A DNA stretch of 64,000 bases from Firmicutes bacterium HGW-Firmicutes-7. Lineage in GTDB: Bacteria > Bacillota > Clostridia > Lachnospirales > Vallitaleaceae. A program made the position numbers and the translations under genes. The DNA is taken from positions 1-64,000 of the forward strand of contig PGZO01000003.1 of the NCBI GenBank assembly GCA_002841375.1, given 5' to 3'. The notes below the pieces were generated by a model that saw nothing but the letters and a program-made list of their open reading frames with translations, made no database searches and had not been told where the DNA came from. Positions 46,562-56,038 of the stretch are shown here, in pieces. Each line of letters begins with the position of its first letter. Within the stretch, counting starts at the first letter, position 1.

Positions 46562-46898
46562 ACACTCCACCTCCGTTAATCAGCTCATTACTTTTCTTAT
46601 GGGTCACAAACTTCGAACATTGTACGGCATCTACCAAGAATTTCAGCTCCGGCAACTCAAATAATCTGCTAGCCACATAGTAGTCTGTCGTTTTACTTTT
46701 CCGCATGGCTATATCGAGACCATAATGTCTAAGCGCTTCTAAGTCATCATAGATAGATTTGCGTTCAGCTGTAATGCCATACCGATTCAATTCATCAATC
46801 ATATCGCTAATCGTCATGGTATTTTCTTCATCGGTATTCTCATTTAACATTTTAAGCAAGTATATCAGTTTCAGTTTTTGGTGCTAGCTTTTGGCCAT
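46521..46898 (-). pseudogene. Truncated WYL-family regulator with an in-frame TAG
   Basis: ATG 46898, after GAGGTG, reads MAKS, then TAG at 46884-46886, and continues in frame HQKLKLIYLLKMLNEN, the usual start of the large WYL regulators that begin MAKS.NQKLKLLYL. The helix-turn-helix AERKSIYDDLEALRHYGLDI and linker ELPELKFLVDAVQCSKF follow. After THKKSNELI the sequence becomes GGGVYDRN as it runs into the jetD ribosome-binding site, so the whole WYL domain is missing. WYL regulators often govern defence operons including Wadjet neighbours. Confidence 0.8.
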
Positions 46899-46985
46899 AT
46901 CAATCACCTCAGAGATTTTTTCCAAATAATAACACCTCTAATGAATCATATTATCAGGAGAGGTATCCATTAAAACGGATAGTGA

Positions 46986-48110
46986 TTATAAAGTTTGTTT
47001 CAATTTGCCGATATGTTTCTTCAATGCATCATTTAAGCGAATCATATGCTCTATTAAAAATTCCTGCATCTCAGGCCAATCATCATCGTTAAAGACATTG
47101 ACACCTTCTAATATAGATGTAATTCTAGACATCTTTTTATCATCAAGTCGCTGCCACGATAAGTCTTTTCCAAATGCCTCTTCAATTTCATCCTTATGTG
47201 CGATTAGTGTATCGTAGATTGCTTTATTATCCTCTTTGACCGATTTATTGATACCTAACTCAACCGCAGCGTACTTCTTGGTAATAACAAAGCTATAACC
47301 AAGCCCACTCATTCCTGCCCCAGCCGTGAGCCAATGATCGTAATGGTTTGCTTCTGTGCTAATACCACTATACAACTGTGAGCGTGCATTCATCTTAGGA
47401 AGTAGCTCATTCCAGAAACGATTACGAATAATTTCCCTTTCAGCTATTTCTGCTCCAGTTACAATCTCATCATGCGCTTTTTCATCTAAAGATATCGTAA
47501 TATCTGCCACATCTTTTACCGGGATGATCTGTTCAGTATCAAGCAACAAATGCCCCTCAAAAAGATATGGTATTACCTTGATGCACTGAATCTGAATCCT
47601 AAACTTTCTTGCCCATAAAACAGTCGATGTTACTTCTTTTCGGAATTCTCTGGCTACAAGTATGATTCTCTGGGACAAATCATGGTTCAGCTGCACTTCA
47701 TCAAAATCTGATTTGTTCAGGAAGTCACAGATTTTGTCTTCAGCAACAATTCCAGGCTCAGTCTTATTCAGATATTCTTGATAAATCTTCCGAATGCCAT
47801 CCTTAGCAAGGGTTGAGCAATAGGATGCATATTTCATTGCCTGCCATGTAACATCTTTCCCGGAATCATCCAACTTATTTTCAATGATGACAAGATTACC
47901 TTTGCGATCGATGGCGAGCAAGTCCAGTCTTTCATTGGTATCTGAAAAGCCACTAAATTCTTTCTGAATAATGAGTAACTCTTCTCCCAAGATAGCCGGT
48001 TCCTTGACAATCCATTCCTGCAGATCATCACGTTCCTTTAACCCTAGTGCTGAGAAGGTAATTGCTTCTATTTTTTTTGATTCTTTACTGTTCGTATTGA
48101 TGATATACAT
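46986..48110 (-). CDS. DUF4268 protein with PD-(D/E)xK-type nuclease domain
   Basis: 374 residues. The N-terminal domain has the nuclease-like core RLDLLAIDRKGNLVIIENK (Asp63, Glu77, Lys79), followed by a helix SGKDVTWQAMKYASYC. The C-terminal half (from about residue 225, RNRFWNELLPKM) matches the DUF4268 fold. Standalone genes of this kind are common in defence islands and resemble endonuclease NucS in their core. ATG 48110 follows AAGGGGTG. It lies 39 bases after the helicase gene, so they may be one transcript and act together; function untested. Confidence 0.82.
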   Translation of the reverse strand: MYIINTNSKESKKIEAITFSALGLKERDDLQEWIVKEPAILGEELLIIQKEFSGFSDTNERLDLLAIDRKGNLVIIENKLDDSGKDVTWQAMKYASYCSTLAKDGIRKIYQEYLNKTEPGIVAEDKICDFLNKSDFDEVQLNHDLSQRIILVAREFRKEVTSTVLWARKFRIQIQCIKVIPYLFEGHLLLDTEQIIPVKDVADITISLDEKAHDEIVTGAEIAEREIIRNRFWNELLPKMNARSQLYSGISTEANHYDHWLTAGAGMSGLGYSFVITKKYAAVELGINKSVKEDNKAIYDTLIAHKDEIEEAFGKDLSWQRLDDKKMSRITSILEGVNVFNDDDWPEMQEFLIEHMIRLNDALKKHIGKLKQTL

Positions 48111-48149
48111 ATGTCACCCCTTTTCAAATTTTCTGGTAAGGTTCAAATT

Positions 48150-51100
48150 CTATACTACTATCACTTTACCATCAATTTCTTTGACCTTTTGACTTAATTT
48201 CAATTGTTCATAGGCCTCCAACATAGAACTGTTTATTTTCTCTGATTTTCTTTTAAATCCATAGGCTCTTGCCGTTTCTGAACAAATTGAGTCTACTGTA
48301 GCTCCCACACAAATTTTGGCCACATGATACATTGCAACAGCAAGTTCTTCAGTGTTAATATGCTGAATTGGTCTGGTGTTATTTTGCATTGGCTTAATAA
48401 CAACTTCCTTATTCGGCAAAAGAAAATCACCTTTTTTAATGACATGGTTCTTCAAATATGGAAGTTTATAATCGACTTCTTTTCTAACGGTCGATGATAC
48501 TTTTTCTAGCCCAAATAACGGTGCAATACGCTTACATAATAAATCATAATGAACAGGGTACTCTTTGTTAACAACTTCCAAAATACAATCACCAAGATCT
48601 AAATAACCACCTGAATTTCTTGGGAGACTATTAAAGTTTGCATCATCTCTTATCTCAAATTGATACGGGTTATCGTTCTCTTCTTCCTGAACATCTTTAA
48701 TATCAATCGTTAAATATGATTGCTCCGTATTTTTACGGTCCGATATTTCAATACTTTCAATATTGAAATTATCCGTTTCATGATTATAATCAAGTAGTGC
48801 TTTTTCAACGGCTTCGACTAATTTTTCGCCTTCTGTCACAGGATCTTTAATCCAGTCAGTAGACCAGATTCTATAAATACTCCATCCCATATCTTCCAAT
48901 ACAGATTGTCTTAGTCTATCTCTTTCTCTGGCTGTTCTTGCTGAATGATAAGCAGCACCATCACATTCAATACCCAGTACATATTTACCACTATGGGTTG
49001 GATGTTTTATAGCTAGATCAATACGATAGCCGGAACAACCAATTTGAGTTCCTACGTGATATCCTTTTCTATCCAGATAATTGAATACGGCTTCTTCGAA
49101 TGCTGAATCATGTTCTATAATACTATTCTCAATGGTTTCAGAAAGTAATACAGAAGGACCATTGATTGCAAAATCAATATAACTTCTCAACAGCTTTGGT
49201 CCATCTGAAGACACTCTATTCAAGTCAATATCCGTCGGCATAATAGATCCCACAAGTTTTACATTGTGTTTTGCTCTTGTAATAGCAACATTCAAACGTC
49301 TTTCCCCACCTGATTTACTTAATGGGCCAAAGTTCATATGCATCTGTCCACCTTGAGGGGGTTTTGCATAGCCGATACTGAAAATTATTGTATCTCTTTC
49401 ATCACCTTGAACATTTTCCAAATTTTTAATGAAGAATGCTTCTACCAAATCTTCCTTGAAGAATTTTTCATACGTTGGATTTTTCATCCTAAGCTGTCTT
49501 ACAGCGCCATCGATTGCCTGTTGCTGAACTTCACCAAAGGCTATGACACCTAATGATCGGATTGGACTTTTTCTAAAATTTTCAAATACCATCTCAGCAA
49601 TTTTTTGTGCTTCAATAACATTACCCTTTTTCCCACCACGATCATAAAATCCTTCTTTTACGTAGATGTATTCAACGCCGTGGTCTTTTACTTTTTCCAC
49701 ATTAGATGGGAAAGTAACCAGCTTATTCTTATAAATCTTTGCATTTGAAAATGCAATCAGATGTTCATGTCTGCTTCTGTAATGCCATAAAAGTGTTCTT
49801 TCCGGCAGCAGGTTAGCTTCATCCAAAATTGATTCATAGGCATACACATCATCCATTTCATCATCTTCGTCATTGTCAAAGTCTTCATCAGAAACTGATG
49901 CTGAGAAAAAATTAGTAGGCGGAAGCTGCTTGCTGTCCCCGGCAATAATCACTTGCTTCGCCCTCGAAATTGCTCCAATGGCGTTCTCAGTATTGATTTG
50001 CGATGCCTCATCAAATATTACCATATCAAATTCATAGCTTTCTGATTCAAGAAAAATGCTAACAGAAAGCGGTGACATCATTAAACATGGTTTTAATGTC
50101 AGTAACAGATTAGGAATTTGGGCAAACAACTTTCTGATGGGCATAATTCTTCTTTGTTTACTTAATTCCCTTTTCAAAATGCTGATTTCATCCGCGCCAT
50201 TGGTGAACCTAGAAAGTGACGGTAAATTTTCAATAAGTTTCTTCTTAATTCTGGCTTTAGCAATATCCAATTGTTCTTTGTCGAGTGTAGAGAATTCATT
50301 TATAATAAAGTCCTGATTTCTTCTTCTAAAATTCATAACCTCCGGATATTGAGGCAGTATTGCATCCAGCCATAAACGATAGAACCGCTTTTTAAACACC
50401 GGTATGATTTTACTGGTTTCAATCTGCATTTCCTTGATTTTGTTAATGTAATCTTCAAGCCCTTCGTTCACACAGTTTTCCTGCGCAGTTCTAAAATCAA
50501 TCCATTCCTCAAGACTTGCAAGACCATTCTTACATTTGTCAATCCTTCCAAGCAACGCATTAATAGTACACTCTTGCAGCACATCTTTTTCATCAAAAAG
50601 TGCCAAGACCCATGTGAATTCTCGATCGATTTGCTGCAATGAATCGTTTACCTCCGATAAAAATCTACCGCATAAACTTACTTTATCACTACTTCTACAG
50701 ATGTTTTCTATAAATTCCACATTAATACCATACTTTTCAATTGTTTTTCTAAAGTCACTGGCCCATTCCAGAGTTTTCGTCACTTGTGTCCAGTCTGTAT
50801 TCAGCCCACAATATAAGCCTTCATAGTGATTCTTTAGCTTAATATCATTTGATTCAATCAAATTCGTCATTTCTTTCAGATCGTTCAATGAAACAAGTCC
50901 TAATTCGAGATTAGAATACTGTTCCAACATTGCTGACAACGTATTTAGGTCTGTATTTTTACTTTCATAGGCTTCAAAGAACTGCATTTGATACTCTTTT
51001 GTGTTTTCAGACAGCCAATCGGATATTTCTGCCATTTGCTTTAATATTATAAGTGTCTGCACAACTGTTTCATCATCGTTTTTTTTGACAATTGATTTAT

Positions 51101-53204
51101 ATTTCCCTAGAATCTCTTTCTTATCCAATTTATATTGTTTTTTGAAAATCTTGAAGAATGATGTATACTCCGTTTTATATCTTAAAAACATCGACTGATA
51201 ATCAATGTCAAGAATTTCATTTTCAAAGGTGCTCAGTAAGTCATCCTTTAGTTCACGATATTCATTAAGTTTACTGCTCAGGGTATTATATAAATTTTTA
51301 GCCTTTTCAAAGCTACCTGTTCTATTCCAAGTTGCATAGGATTGATTCTTAACGATATATTCATTCCATTTTTGAACAACATGGTCAATCTGGCTTGAAG
51401 TTAACAGTTCACGATCTTCACTTCCGATCAGATGAGATTCCACATTTTCAATCATATGATAGACAGAAAATAAATTCTCTTTTGTTTCAAGGTATTTCAT
51501 TTTGAGCGCTGAGAATTCATCGATTTCTTTAAAGAGCCCTGTCAAATCATCACTTGTTATCCAACTAACAGGAACTAATGGTGAATGTGAAGAAACTTCC
51601 AAAACTTCAGATAGATTCTTTAACCCTACATATGAATGAAACCCTTTTATGCCAAGAGTATTTTCAATGGTATTTACTAATTCAATCGCCTTTTCCAGCT
51701 TCGGCATCAGGTTTTTCAGATTGGAACTTATATCATGCCTCAATTCATTTGTAACGGCTTGAACATTTGCACTGTTCCAAGGATTTGCCTTATAATCATC
51801 TATCATTTTCCCTAATGTATGAACGAATTGATTTAGCAGGTTTATAAACCGATTGTATTTTTGAGATGTTACCTCATTAATACCTGGTACACTGAAAATA
51901 ATATCCTCATAGATATTCAGGTTTGCCAATATACCATTAACCTCATATATCGTCTTTTCTAGAGTTAATACTTTTGTATGGATAGCATTGATATAAGCGT
52001 TTAGCTTCTCTTTGTCTGTCTGTAATTGATCGAGTTTTTGAAAAGCTTCATCATTCAATTTAACTGTATTTTGAGTAAACTCAAGAACCGTGCGAAGTTG
52101 TTCCAAGACTTCTTTCTTATTTGCTTTATGGCTATGTAAGGTTAGACAAAAATCTTCTAATCCTGACATGGATAATCTTCTGTGCACGACCTCTAACGCT
52201 GCCATTTTTTCTGATACAAATAAAACCTTTTTCCCATCTGCAATGCTTTCTGCAATGATATTGGTTATAGTTTGGCTTTTTCCAGTACCTGGAGGGCCTT
52301 GCAGTACAAAGCTAACGCCTTTCTTTGCGCTTACAATCGCATCCTGTTGACTTGAATCCGCATCAACCACTTGGAATACATCGACCGGTTTCGTTTGTTT
52401 ATCATGATCAAAGTTGTTGATACTATCGACGTCATAACTGGATGCGCTTGCATCTCCTGAAATAGTCCTGATTACATTATGAGCCTTGATTTTATCCTTA
52501 TGTTTATCAATATCTCTGTACATGTTTATTTTCAAAAATGACAGCAGACTAAGACTGGCATCCTCAACCAAATCCCATTTGTTTTTCGATATGAGTTCCC
52601 TTATTTGATTAAAATAAGACTTCAAATCCTGATCTTCATCAATTTCGGGTAAAATAATACCGAAGTCATTTTCCAATTTATATTTCAATGTTGGGTTAAT
52701 AACAATTTCGTCTTCATGAATGTTAAGAATATATGGATCATTGATAGATTCTATCGTTAATGATGCCGGCACTAACACAAGCGGCGACATCAAATACTGT
52801 TCTGATATTCCTGACTCGGTCCATCTTAAGAAACCAAAGGACAAATATAGAATATTAACACCAAGTTCTTCAACAGCTGTTTTAGCTTTTTCTCTTAGTG
52901 ATCTTAATGTCCTATGCTGTTCTTTAATTGTTTGATTGGTCTGAATATAGCTTTGCATTTCAATAGGTTCATCGTCTATCAAGCTCAATTGCTCACTATT
53001 TGTATCAGATGATTCTTCGTCAAAAAAAGGAAATTCTATTGCCCTTTCATTAATGACAAAGTCCTGCCATAGATCCAAAATATCAGGTTTAACGATCTTT
53101 AAATTTGACCTTTTGGTCTCTTTATAATTGATTAATCGGTTTCTTTTTCCAATGTCAAGCAATTTGTTTTTCCATGCTTCCAATTTTAAATCTATGACGG
53201 CCAT
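48150..53204 (-). CDS. Giant DUF4011 helicase with Vsr-like nuclease (Hhe-like defence protein)
   Basis: 1684 residues. DUF4011 N-terminal region (DIGKRNRLINYKE at about 17), superfamily 1 helicase with Walker A QGPPGTGKSQTITN (about 308), Walker B MVIFDEASQI (about 1065), NVQGDERDTIIFSIG and LNVAITRAKHNVKLVGS. A Vsr/DUF559-type nuclease domain follows (GYRIDLAIKHP, GIECDGAAYHSA, about 1400-1440) and a C-terminal DUF3320 (about 1600-1670). This order equals the single-gene Hhe antiphage system as I recall it. ATG 53204 follows GGGAGTG. A large central helical region is spliced between helicase motifs. Confidence 0.87.
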   Translation of the reverse strand: MAVIDLKLEAWKNKLLDIGKRNRLINYKETKRSNLKIVKPDILDLWQDFVINERAIEFPFFDEESSDTNSEQLSLIDDEPIEMQSYIQTNQTIKEQHRTLRSLREKAKTAVEELGVNILYLSFGFLRWTESGISEQYLMSPLVLVPASLTIESINDPYILNIHEDEIVINPTLKYKLENDFGIILPEIDEDQDLKSYFNQIRELISKNKWDLVEDASLSLLSFLKINMYRDIDKHKDKIKAHNVIRTISGDASASSYDVDSINNFDHDKQTKPVDVFQVVDADSSQQDAIVSAKKGVSFVLQGPPGTGKSQTITNIIAESIADGKKVLFVSEKMAALEVVHRRLSMSGLEDFCLTLHSHKANKKEVLEQLRTVLEFTQNTVKLNDEAFQKLDQLQTDKEKLNAYINAIHTKVLTLEKTIYEVNGILANLNIYEDIIFSVPGINEVTSQKYNRFINLLNQFVHTLGKMIDDYKANPWNSANVQAVTNELRHDISSNLKNLMPKLEKAIELVNTIENTLGIKGFHSYVGLKNLSEVLEVSSHSPLVPVSWITSDDLTGLFKEIDEFSALKMKYLETKENLFSVYHMIENVESHLIGSEDRELLTSSQIDHVVQKWNEYIVKNQSYATWNRTGSFEKAKNLYNTLSSKLNEYRELKDDLLSTFENEILDIDYQSMFLRYKTEYTSFFKIFKKQYKLDKKEILGKYKSIVKKNDDETVVQTLIILKQMAEISDWLSENTKEYQMQFFEAYESKNTDLNTLSAMLEQYSNLELGLVSLNDLKEMTNLIESNDIKLKNHYEGLYCGLNTDWTQVTKTLEWASDFRKTIEKYGINVEFIENICRSSDKVSLCGRFLSEVNDSLQQIDREFTWVLALFDEKDVLQECTINALLGRIDKCKNGLASLEEWIDFRTAQENCVNEGLEDYINKIKEMQIETSKIIPVFKKRFYRLWLDAILPQYPEVMNFRRRNQDFIINEFSTLDKEQLDIAKARIKKKLIENLPSLSRFTNGADEISILKRELSKQRRIMPIRKLFAQIPNLLLTLKPCLMMSPLSVSIFLESESYEFDMVIFDEASQINTENAIGAISRAKQVIIAGDSKQLPPTNFFSASVSDEDFDNDEDDEMDDVYAYESILDEANLLPERTLLWHYRSRHEHLIAFSNAKIYKNKLVTFPSNVEKVKDHGVEYIYVKEGFYDRGGKKGNVIEAQKIAEMVFENFRKSPIRSLGVIAFGEVQQQAIDGAVRQLRMKNPTYEKFFKEDLVEAFFIKNLENVQGDERDTIIFSIGYAKPPQGGQMHMNFGPLSKSGGERRLNVAITRAKHNVKLVGSIMPTDIDLNRVSSDGPKLLRSYIDFAINGPSVLLSETIENSIIEHDSAFEEAVFNYLDRKGYHVGTQIGCSGYRIDLAIKHPTHSGKYVLGIECDGAAYHSARTARERDRLRQSVLEDMGWSIYRIWSTDWIKDPVTEGEKLVEAVEKALLDYNHETDNFNIESIEISDRKNTEQSYLTIDIKDVQEEENDNPYQFEIRDDANFNSLPRNSGGYLDLGDCILEVVNKEYPVHYDLLCKRIAPLFGLEKVSSTVRKEVDYKLPYLKNHVIKKGDFLLPNKEVVIKPMQNNTRPIQHINTEELAVAMYHVAKICVGATVDSICSETARAYGFKRKSEKINSSMLEAYEQLKLSQKVKEIDGKVIVV

Positions 53205-53435
53205 ATCTACACTCCCTGTCTACGAATAATTAATTCTGTTATTTTAATTTCTTTGAGAAACATATTTTCAAATACATTCTACATAATCAATGGATTCCAC
53301 GCCACACCCAAAGCTTTAAACACAGCTCTCTAAATATTACAAATGATATTTCTAAAAGAACCCATTAGTTCCATCGGCACCGTCGACAGCGTCAACTAAT
53401 GTCTAGGTGATTCCGATACCATTTAAGTCCTGGTG
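53205..53435. other. Non-coding stretch upstream of the helicase gene
   Basis: No intact gene. It is somewhat less AT-rich than its surroundings at 53370-53430. Short readable bits on the minus strand (for example TLVDAVDGADGTNG) suggest relic coding sequence. I see no clear promoter for the helicase gene. Confidence 0.3.
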
Positions 53436-53976
53436 TTAATCAGATATTCGGATCGCCTTTAAATCATATATTCTTGTATATTGATTTCCTTCTGGCAACC
53501 TTTGAAAATTATATACAAATGTACTTGGGTACATATTTTTCAACCTCAATACATACTCCTACTGGAGCTGCCAAGAAAAGATGTATTTCATTGTAATTGT
53601 AATAAATCCTATCTAGTTCAATTTTCAATGTTTTCTTTAACCTTTGAACGTCAGCATAATAATTCAAGTATGATAACCGCGGATTATCTACCCCGATAGA
53701 TAGAAGGTCAAAATCTACATTTAGTGCTGATTCAATGTCACGAATATCAATAGCTGCGCTTACATTAACCGATACCGCTAATATTTTTGAACCATTCGCT
53801 TTCGAATCTAAAACAATTTTTATATTGTTATCTTGTTCATTATAAACCCATTTATCTTCATTTTCAAAGTACTGATAAATATTAATATTAGGATTGTCAT
53901 TTTGAAGCAAATATCCAAAAACTACAAGTAACGGAATCAAACTTCCCATTTTTGCTATAGCGCGTATATTACTCAA
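53436..53976 (-). pseudogene. SAVED-domain protein remnant (lost CBASS effector), frameshifted
   Basis: The frame from 53976 reads LIPLLVVFGYLLQNDNPNI, then DIRDIESALNVDF and IHLFLAAPVGVCIEV, the strand pattern of SAVED domains that bind cyclic nucleotides in CBASS effectors. There is no N-terminal effector domain and only a TTG start with no site. After CIEVEK the frame ends at 53509, but a one-base shift at the run of A near 53540 continues NMYPSTFVYNFQRLPEGN and RIYDLKAIRISD to TAA at 53436. It is therefore a doubly damaged effector gene. No CD-NTase gene is in the window. Confidence 0.7.
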
Positions 53977-54483
53977 TTTCCAATATTAGACATAATACAA
54001 TAATCTTTTTCCTCATATATCCTTATAACACTAAAGCCCTCGAAATAAACTTAATTGAAGAATTTGTAGTATTTATTACAAACTATTTCAACAGCTCACC
54101 GAGGGCAATTTCATATATATTTATTTTAAACCTATAAAATTGTATTTATCCTAGTTGTCTAATTCTTATAATGTCAATACCCTCTCCATTACCAACCTAT
54201 ATAATATATCTCTGAGAAAAGTATATAATATTTTCTTTTAACATACAAGTAAAATTTATATATTACGACAAATGTTATCAATTTATGTAGAATAAATTTG
54301 ATTCATAACAACCATTAGCTTCTTTATGCAATGTATGTATACGATAGTCTTTGATATTAATGTCTCAGGTAGATATTGGGTTGATCTCTAAACATAATTA
54401 TAGGGCAGTAGTTGCTTTACCAACACTGCCCTTCTAGCTGATTATTACCCTAGTTTTAGCCATTTCCCTTATCCTCCTTGAGA
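53977..54483. other. 507-base gap between the SAVED relic and the protease fragment
   Basis: No reading frame is supported. It contains the 71-base imperfect inverted repeat listed separately and a hairpin AGGGCAGT (54402) with ACTGCCCT (54425). The rest is AT-rich and featureless to my eye. Confidence 0.4.
54036..54106. repeat. Long imperfect inverted repeat, 71 bases
   Basis: GCCCTCG at the left end and CGAGGGC at the right end pair perfectly. Inside, TTGAAGAATTTGTA pairs imperfectly with TACAAACTATTTCAA around GTATTTAT. The whole can fold as one hairpin. It lies just upstream of the truncated SAVED gene and may be a small non-autonomous element or a transcription terminator without a T-run. 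Confidence 0.5.
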
Positions 54484-54888
54484 TTAGCAATAATCTATCT
54501 GTGTCATATGTGCATCATCTGAAGAACCCACGGTAATCACTTTCCTGCTAATACCAGGCGTAGTAACTGTACTATTTGATGGACCATTGTTACCAGCCGC
54601 ACATAATACAACTATATTACGATCCCAAGCAACATTTACCCCTCTTACTAGCGCAGAAGTTTCCCCTTCTAGATCCTCCATACCAACTGATAAGTTCATA
54701 ATCTGAATATTATACTTCTCTTGATTATCTAATACCCATTGAATTCCTGCTAGAACGTCAGATATATTACCAGCACCATCTTTCCCCAGTACCTTTACTG
54801 CAACGATATTGCAAAGTGGTGCAATACCTTCATATTTACCTTCACTTTCAAATTCGTCTCCTGCCATATCCTTTTTATAGCGTTTCAA
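54484..54888 (-). pseudogene. Decayed second copy of the subtilisin-like protease
   Basis: The first 8 codons (LKRYKKDM) and upstream sequence match the protease at 34401-35729. It then jumps directly to AGDEFESEGKYEGIAPLC, losing about 180 codons including the catalytic Asp and His, and ends after GSSDDA with an unrelated tail, losing the catalytic Ser. The shared core is about 95 percent identical in DNA (I count roughly 15 differences in 345 bases). The authentic start codon is gone. It cannot be an active protease. Same orientation as the intact copy, 20 kb away. Confidence 0.9.
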
Positions 54889-54963
54889 TCTATATGGATC
54901 TTGTATTTGGGGAATATGATTGAATTATATGTTTATGTTATAACGATATATATGTAAACGCTA

Positions 54964-55725
54964 TTATAATAAGTTATTTTCAATTTTACTAACTGTGTCT
55001 AATATTGAGATATATTTTTCTAACTCTTCTTCAAGATATTTTGTGATCATTTGAGTAAGCATAATAGAATTATTGTCTTTACTTTGATAATCTGTAAAGC
55101 AATTATAATAGCTTCTTCTGTCTTTAAATTTAATATTTACAGGTGGGTAACCTTCCTTCATTAATTCGAAATTTAATAATAATCTACCTGTTCTTCCATT
55201 ACCATCAATAAAAGGATGTATTCCTTCAAACTTCAAATGAAGTAACGCTACTTTTTCTATCAAGTGTATATCTCCCATTTCCTCGTTATACTCTCTTATT
55301 AATTGTTCCATCTGTATTGGTACGAGAAATGGCTGAGGTGGTTCATGAATTGCTCCCTGTATTACTACTGGAATTCTCCTATAAGTCCCTCTATATTGTG
55401 GCTTGTCCATTAAAACTAGATTCTGGATATCTCTAATAGTTTTTTCTGATAATCCTTGTTTTTCTTTTACTAATTCTTCAATATAGTAAAATGCATCTTT
55501 ATGTGCAACTGCTTCTAAATGTTCCTTTAAGGGCTTTTCACTTATAGTAATACCTTCTTTTAAAATCATAGCTGTCTCTTGCAATGTAAGCGTACTTCCT
55601 TCAATGGCATTAGAATTATAAGTGAAATTGATTAAGAATTCTTCTCTAAGTCTACGAACTTCCTCAGTAGTCAAGGGCCTATATTTATTTAATTGCTTTT
55701 TTAATTGTTCTACCTTGTCAAACAT
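54964..55725 (-). CDS. Fic-domain protein (probable AMP-transferase)
   Basis: 253 residues. The Fic core HPFIDGNGRTGR lies near residue 169, with the usual flap and helix pattern. An inhibitory motif of the S-x-x-x-E-G type is present in NSNAIEGSTL near residue 38, so the enzyme carries its own autoinhibitory helix. Such proteins add AMP or other groups to target proteins and often sit in accessory or toxin loci. ATG 55725 follows AGGAGGG. Its stop is 75 bases before the protease relic. No separate antitoxin is seen, consistent with self-inhibition. Confidence 0.92.
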   Translation of the reverse strand: MFDKVEQLKKQLNKYRPLTTEEVRRLREEFLINFTYNSNAIEGSTLTLQETAMILKEGITISEKPLKEHLEAVAHKDAFYYIEELVKEKQGLSEKTIRDIQNLVLMDKPQYRGTYRRIPVVIQGAIHEPPQPFLVPIQMEQLIREYNEEMGDIHLIEKVALLHLKFEGIHPFIDGNGRTGRLLLNFELMKEGYPPVNIKFKDRRSYYNCFTDYQSKDNNSIMLTQMITKYLEEELEKYISILDTVSKIENNLL

Positions 55726-55842
55726 AAACTCCCTCCTATACCTTTTAATACCATGTATTACCTTTTAATAATCCTATTATATTATGAAAAAATTATTATT
55801 CCATCTCATATTCATCCCCAACATGGAATTTTCTTTTAGAAG

Positions 55843-56022
55843 TTATAAAGCAAGTACTTCATCAATAATGCTTTCCATTTCCTTTTGACTTTAGTTATCT
55901 CTAAAATATTTACTAGCTATCTCTAGCTTATTAAAAAATTATCCTGATAAAATGCCTAAAATTTGTATAATATCCTCTTCAGTAAATTCCTTATTTTCAA
56001 GCTCTTCTTTAATTACCCTTTC
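55843..56022 (-). pseudogene. Sixty-codon gene relic with two in-frame stops
   Basis: One frame reads ERVIKEELENKEFTEEDII, then QILGILSG, TAA, FFNKLEIASKYFRDN, TAA, SQKEMESIIDEVLAL and a final TAA at 55843. The helical, charged character persists across the stops, which indicates a decayed gene. The 5-prime part is missing. It separates the Fic gene from the dynamin operon. Family unknown. Confidence 0.45.
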
Positions 56023-56038
56023 TTATGTTATAGACGAC

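Noticed and set aside
53436-53976. Working CBASS system
   Set aside because: No CD-NTase gene, no effector domain, and a frameshift in the SAVED part.
54484-54888. Functional short protease
   Set aside because: All three catalytic residues and the true start codon are missing; it is a deletion copy of the gene at 34401.
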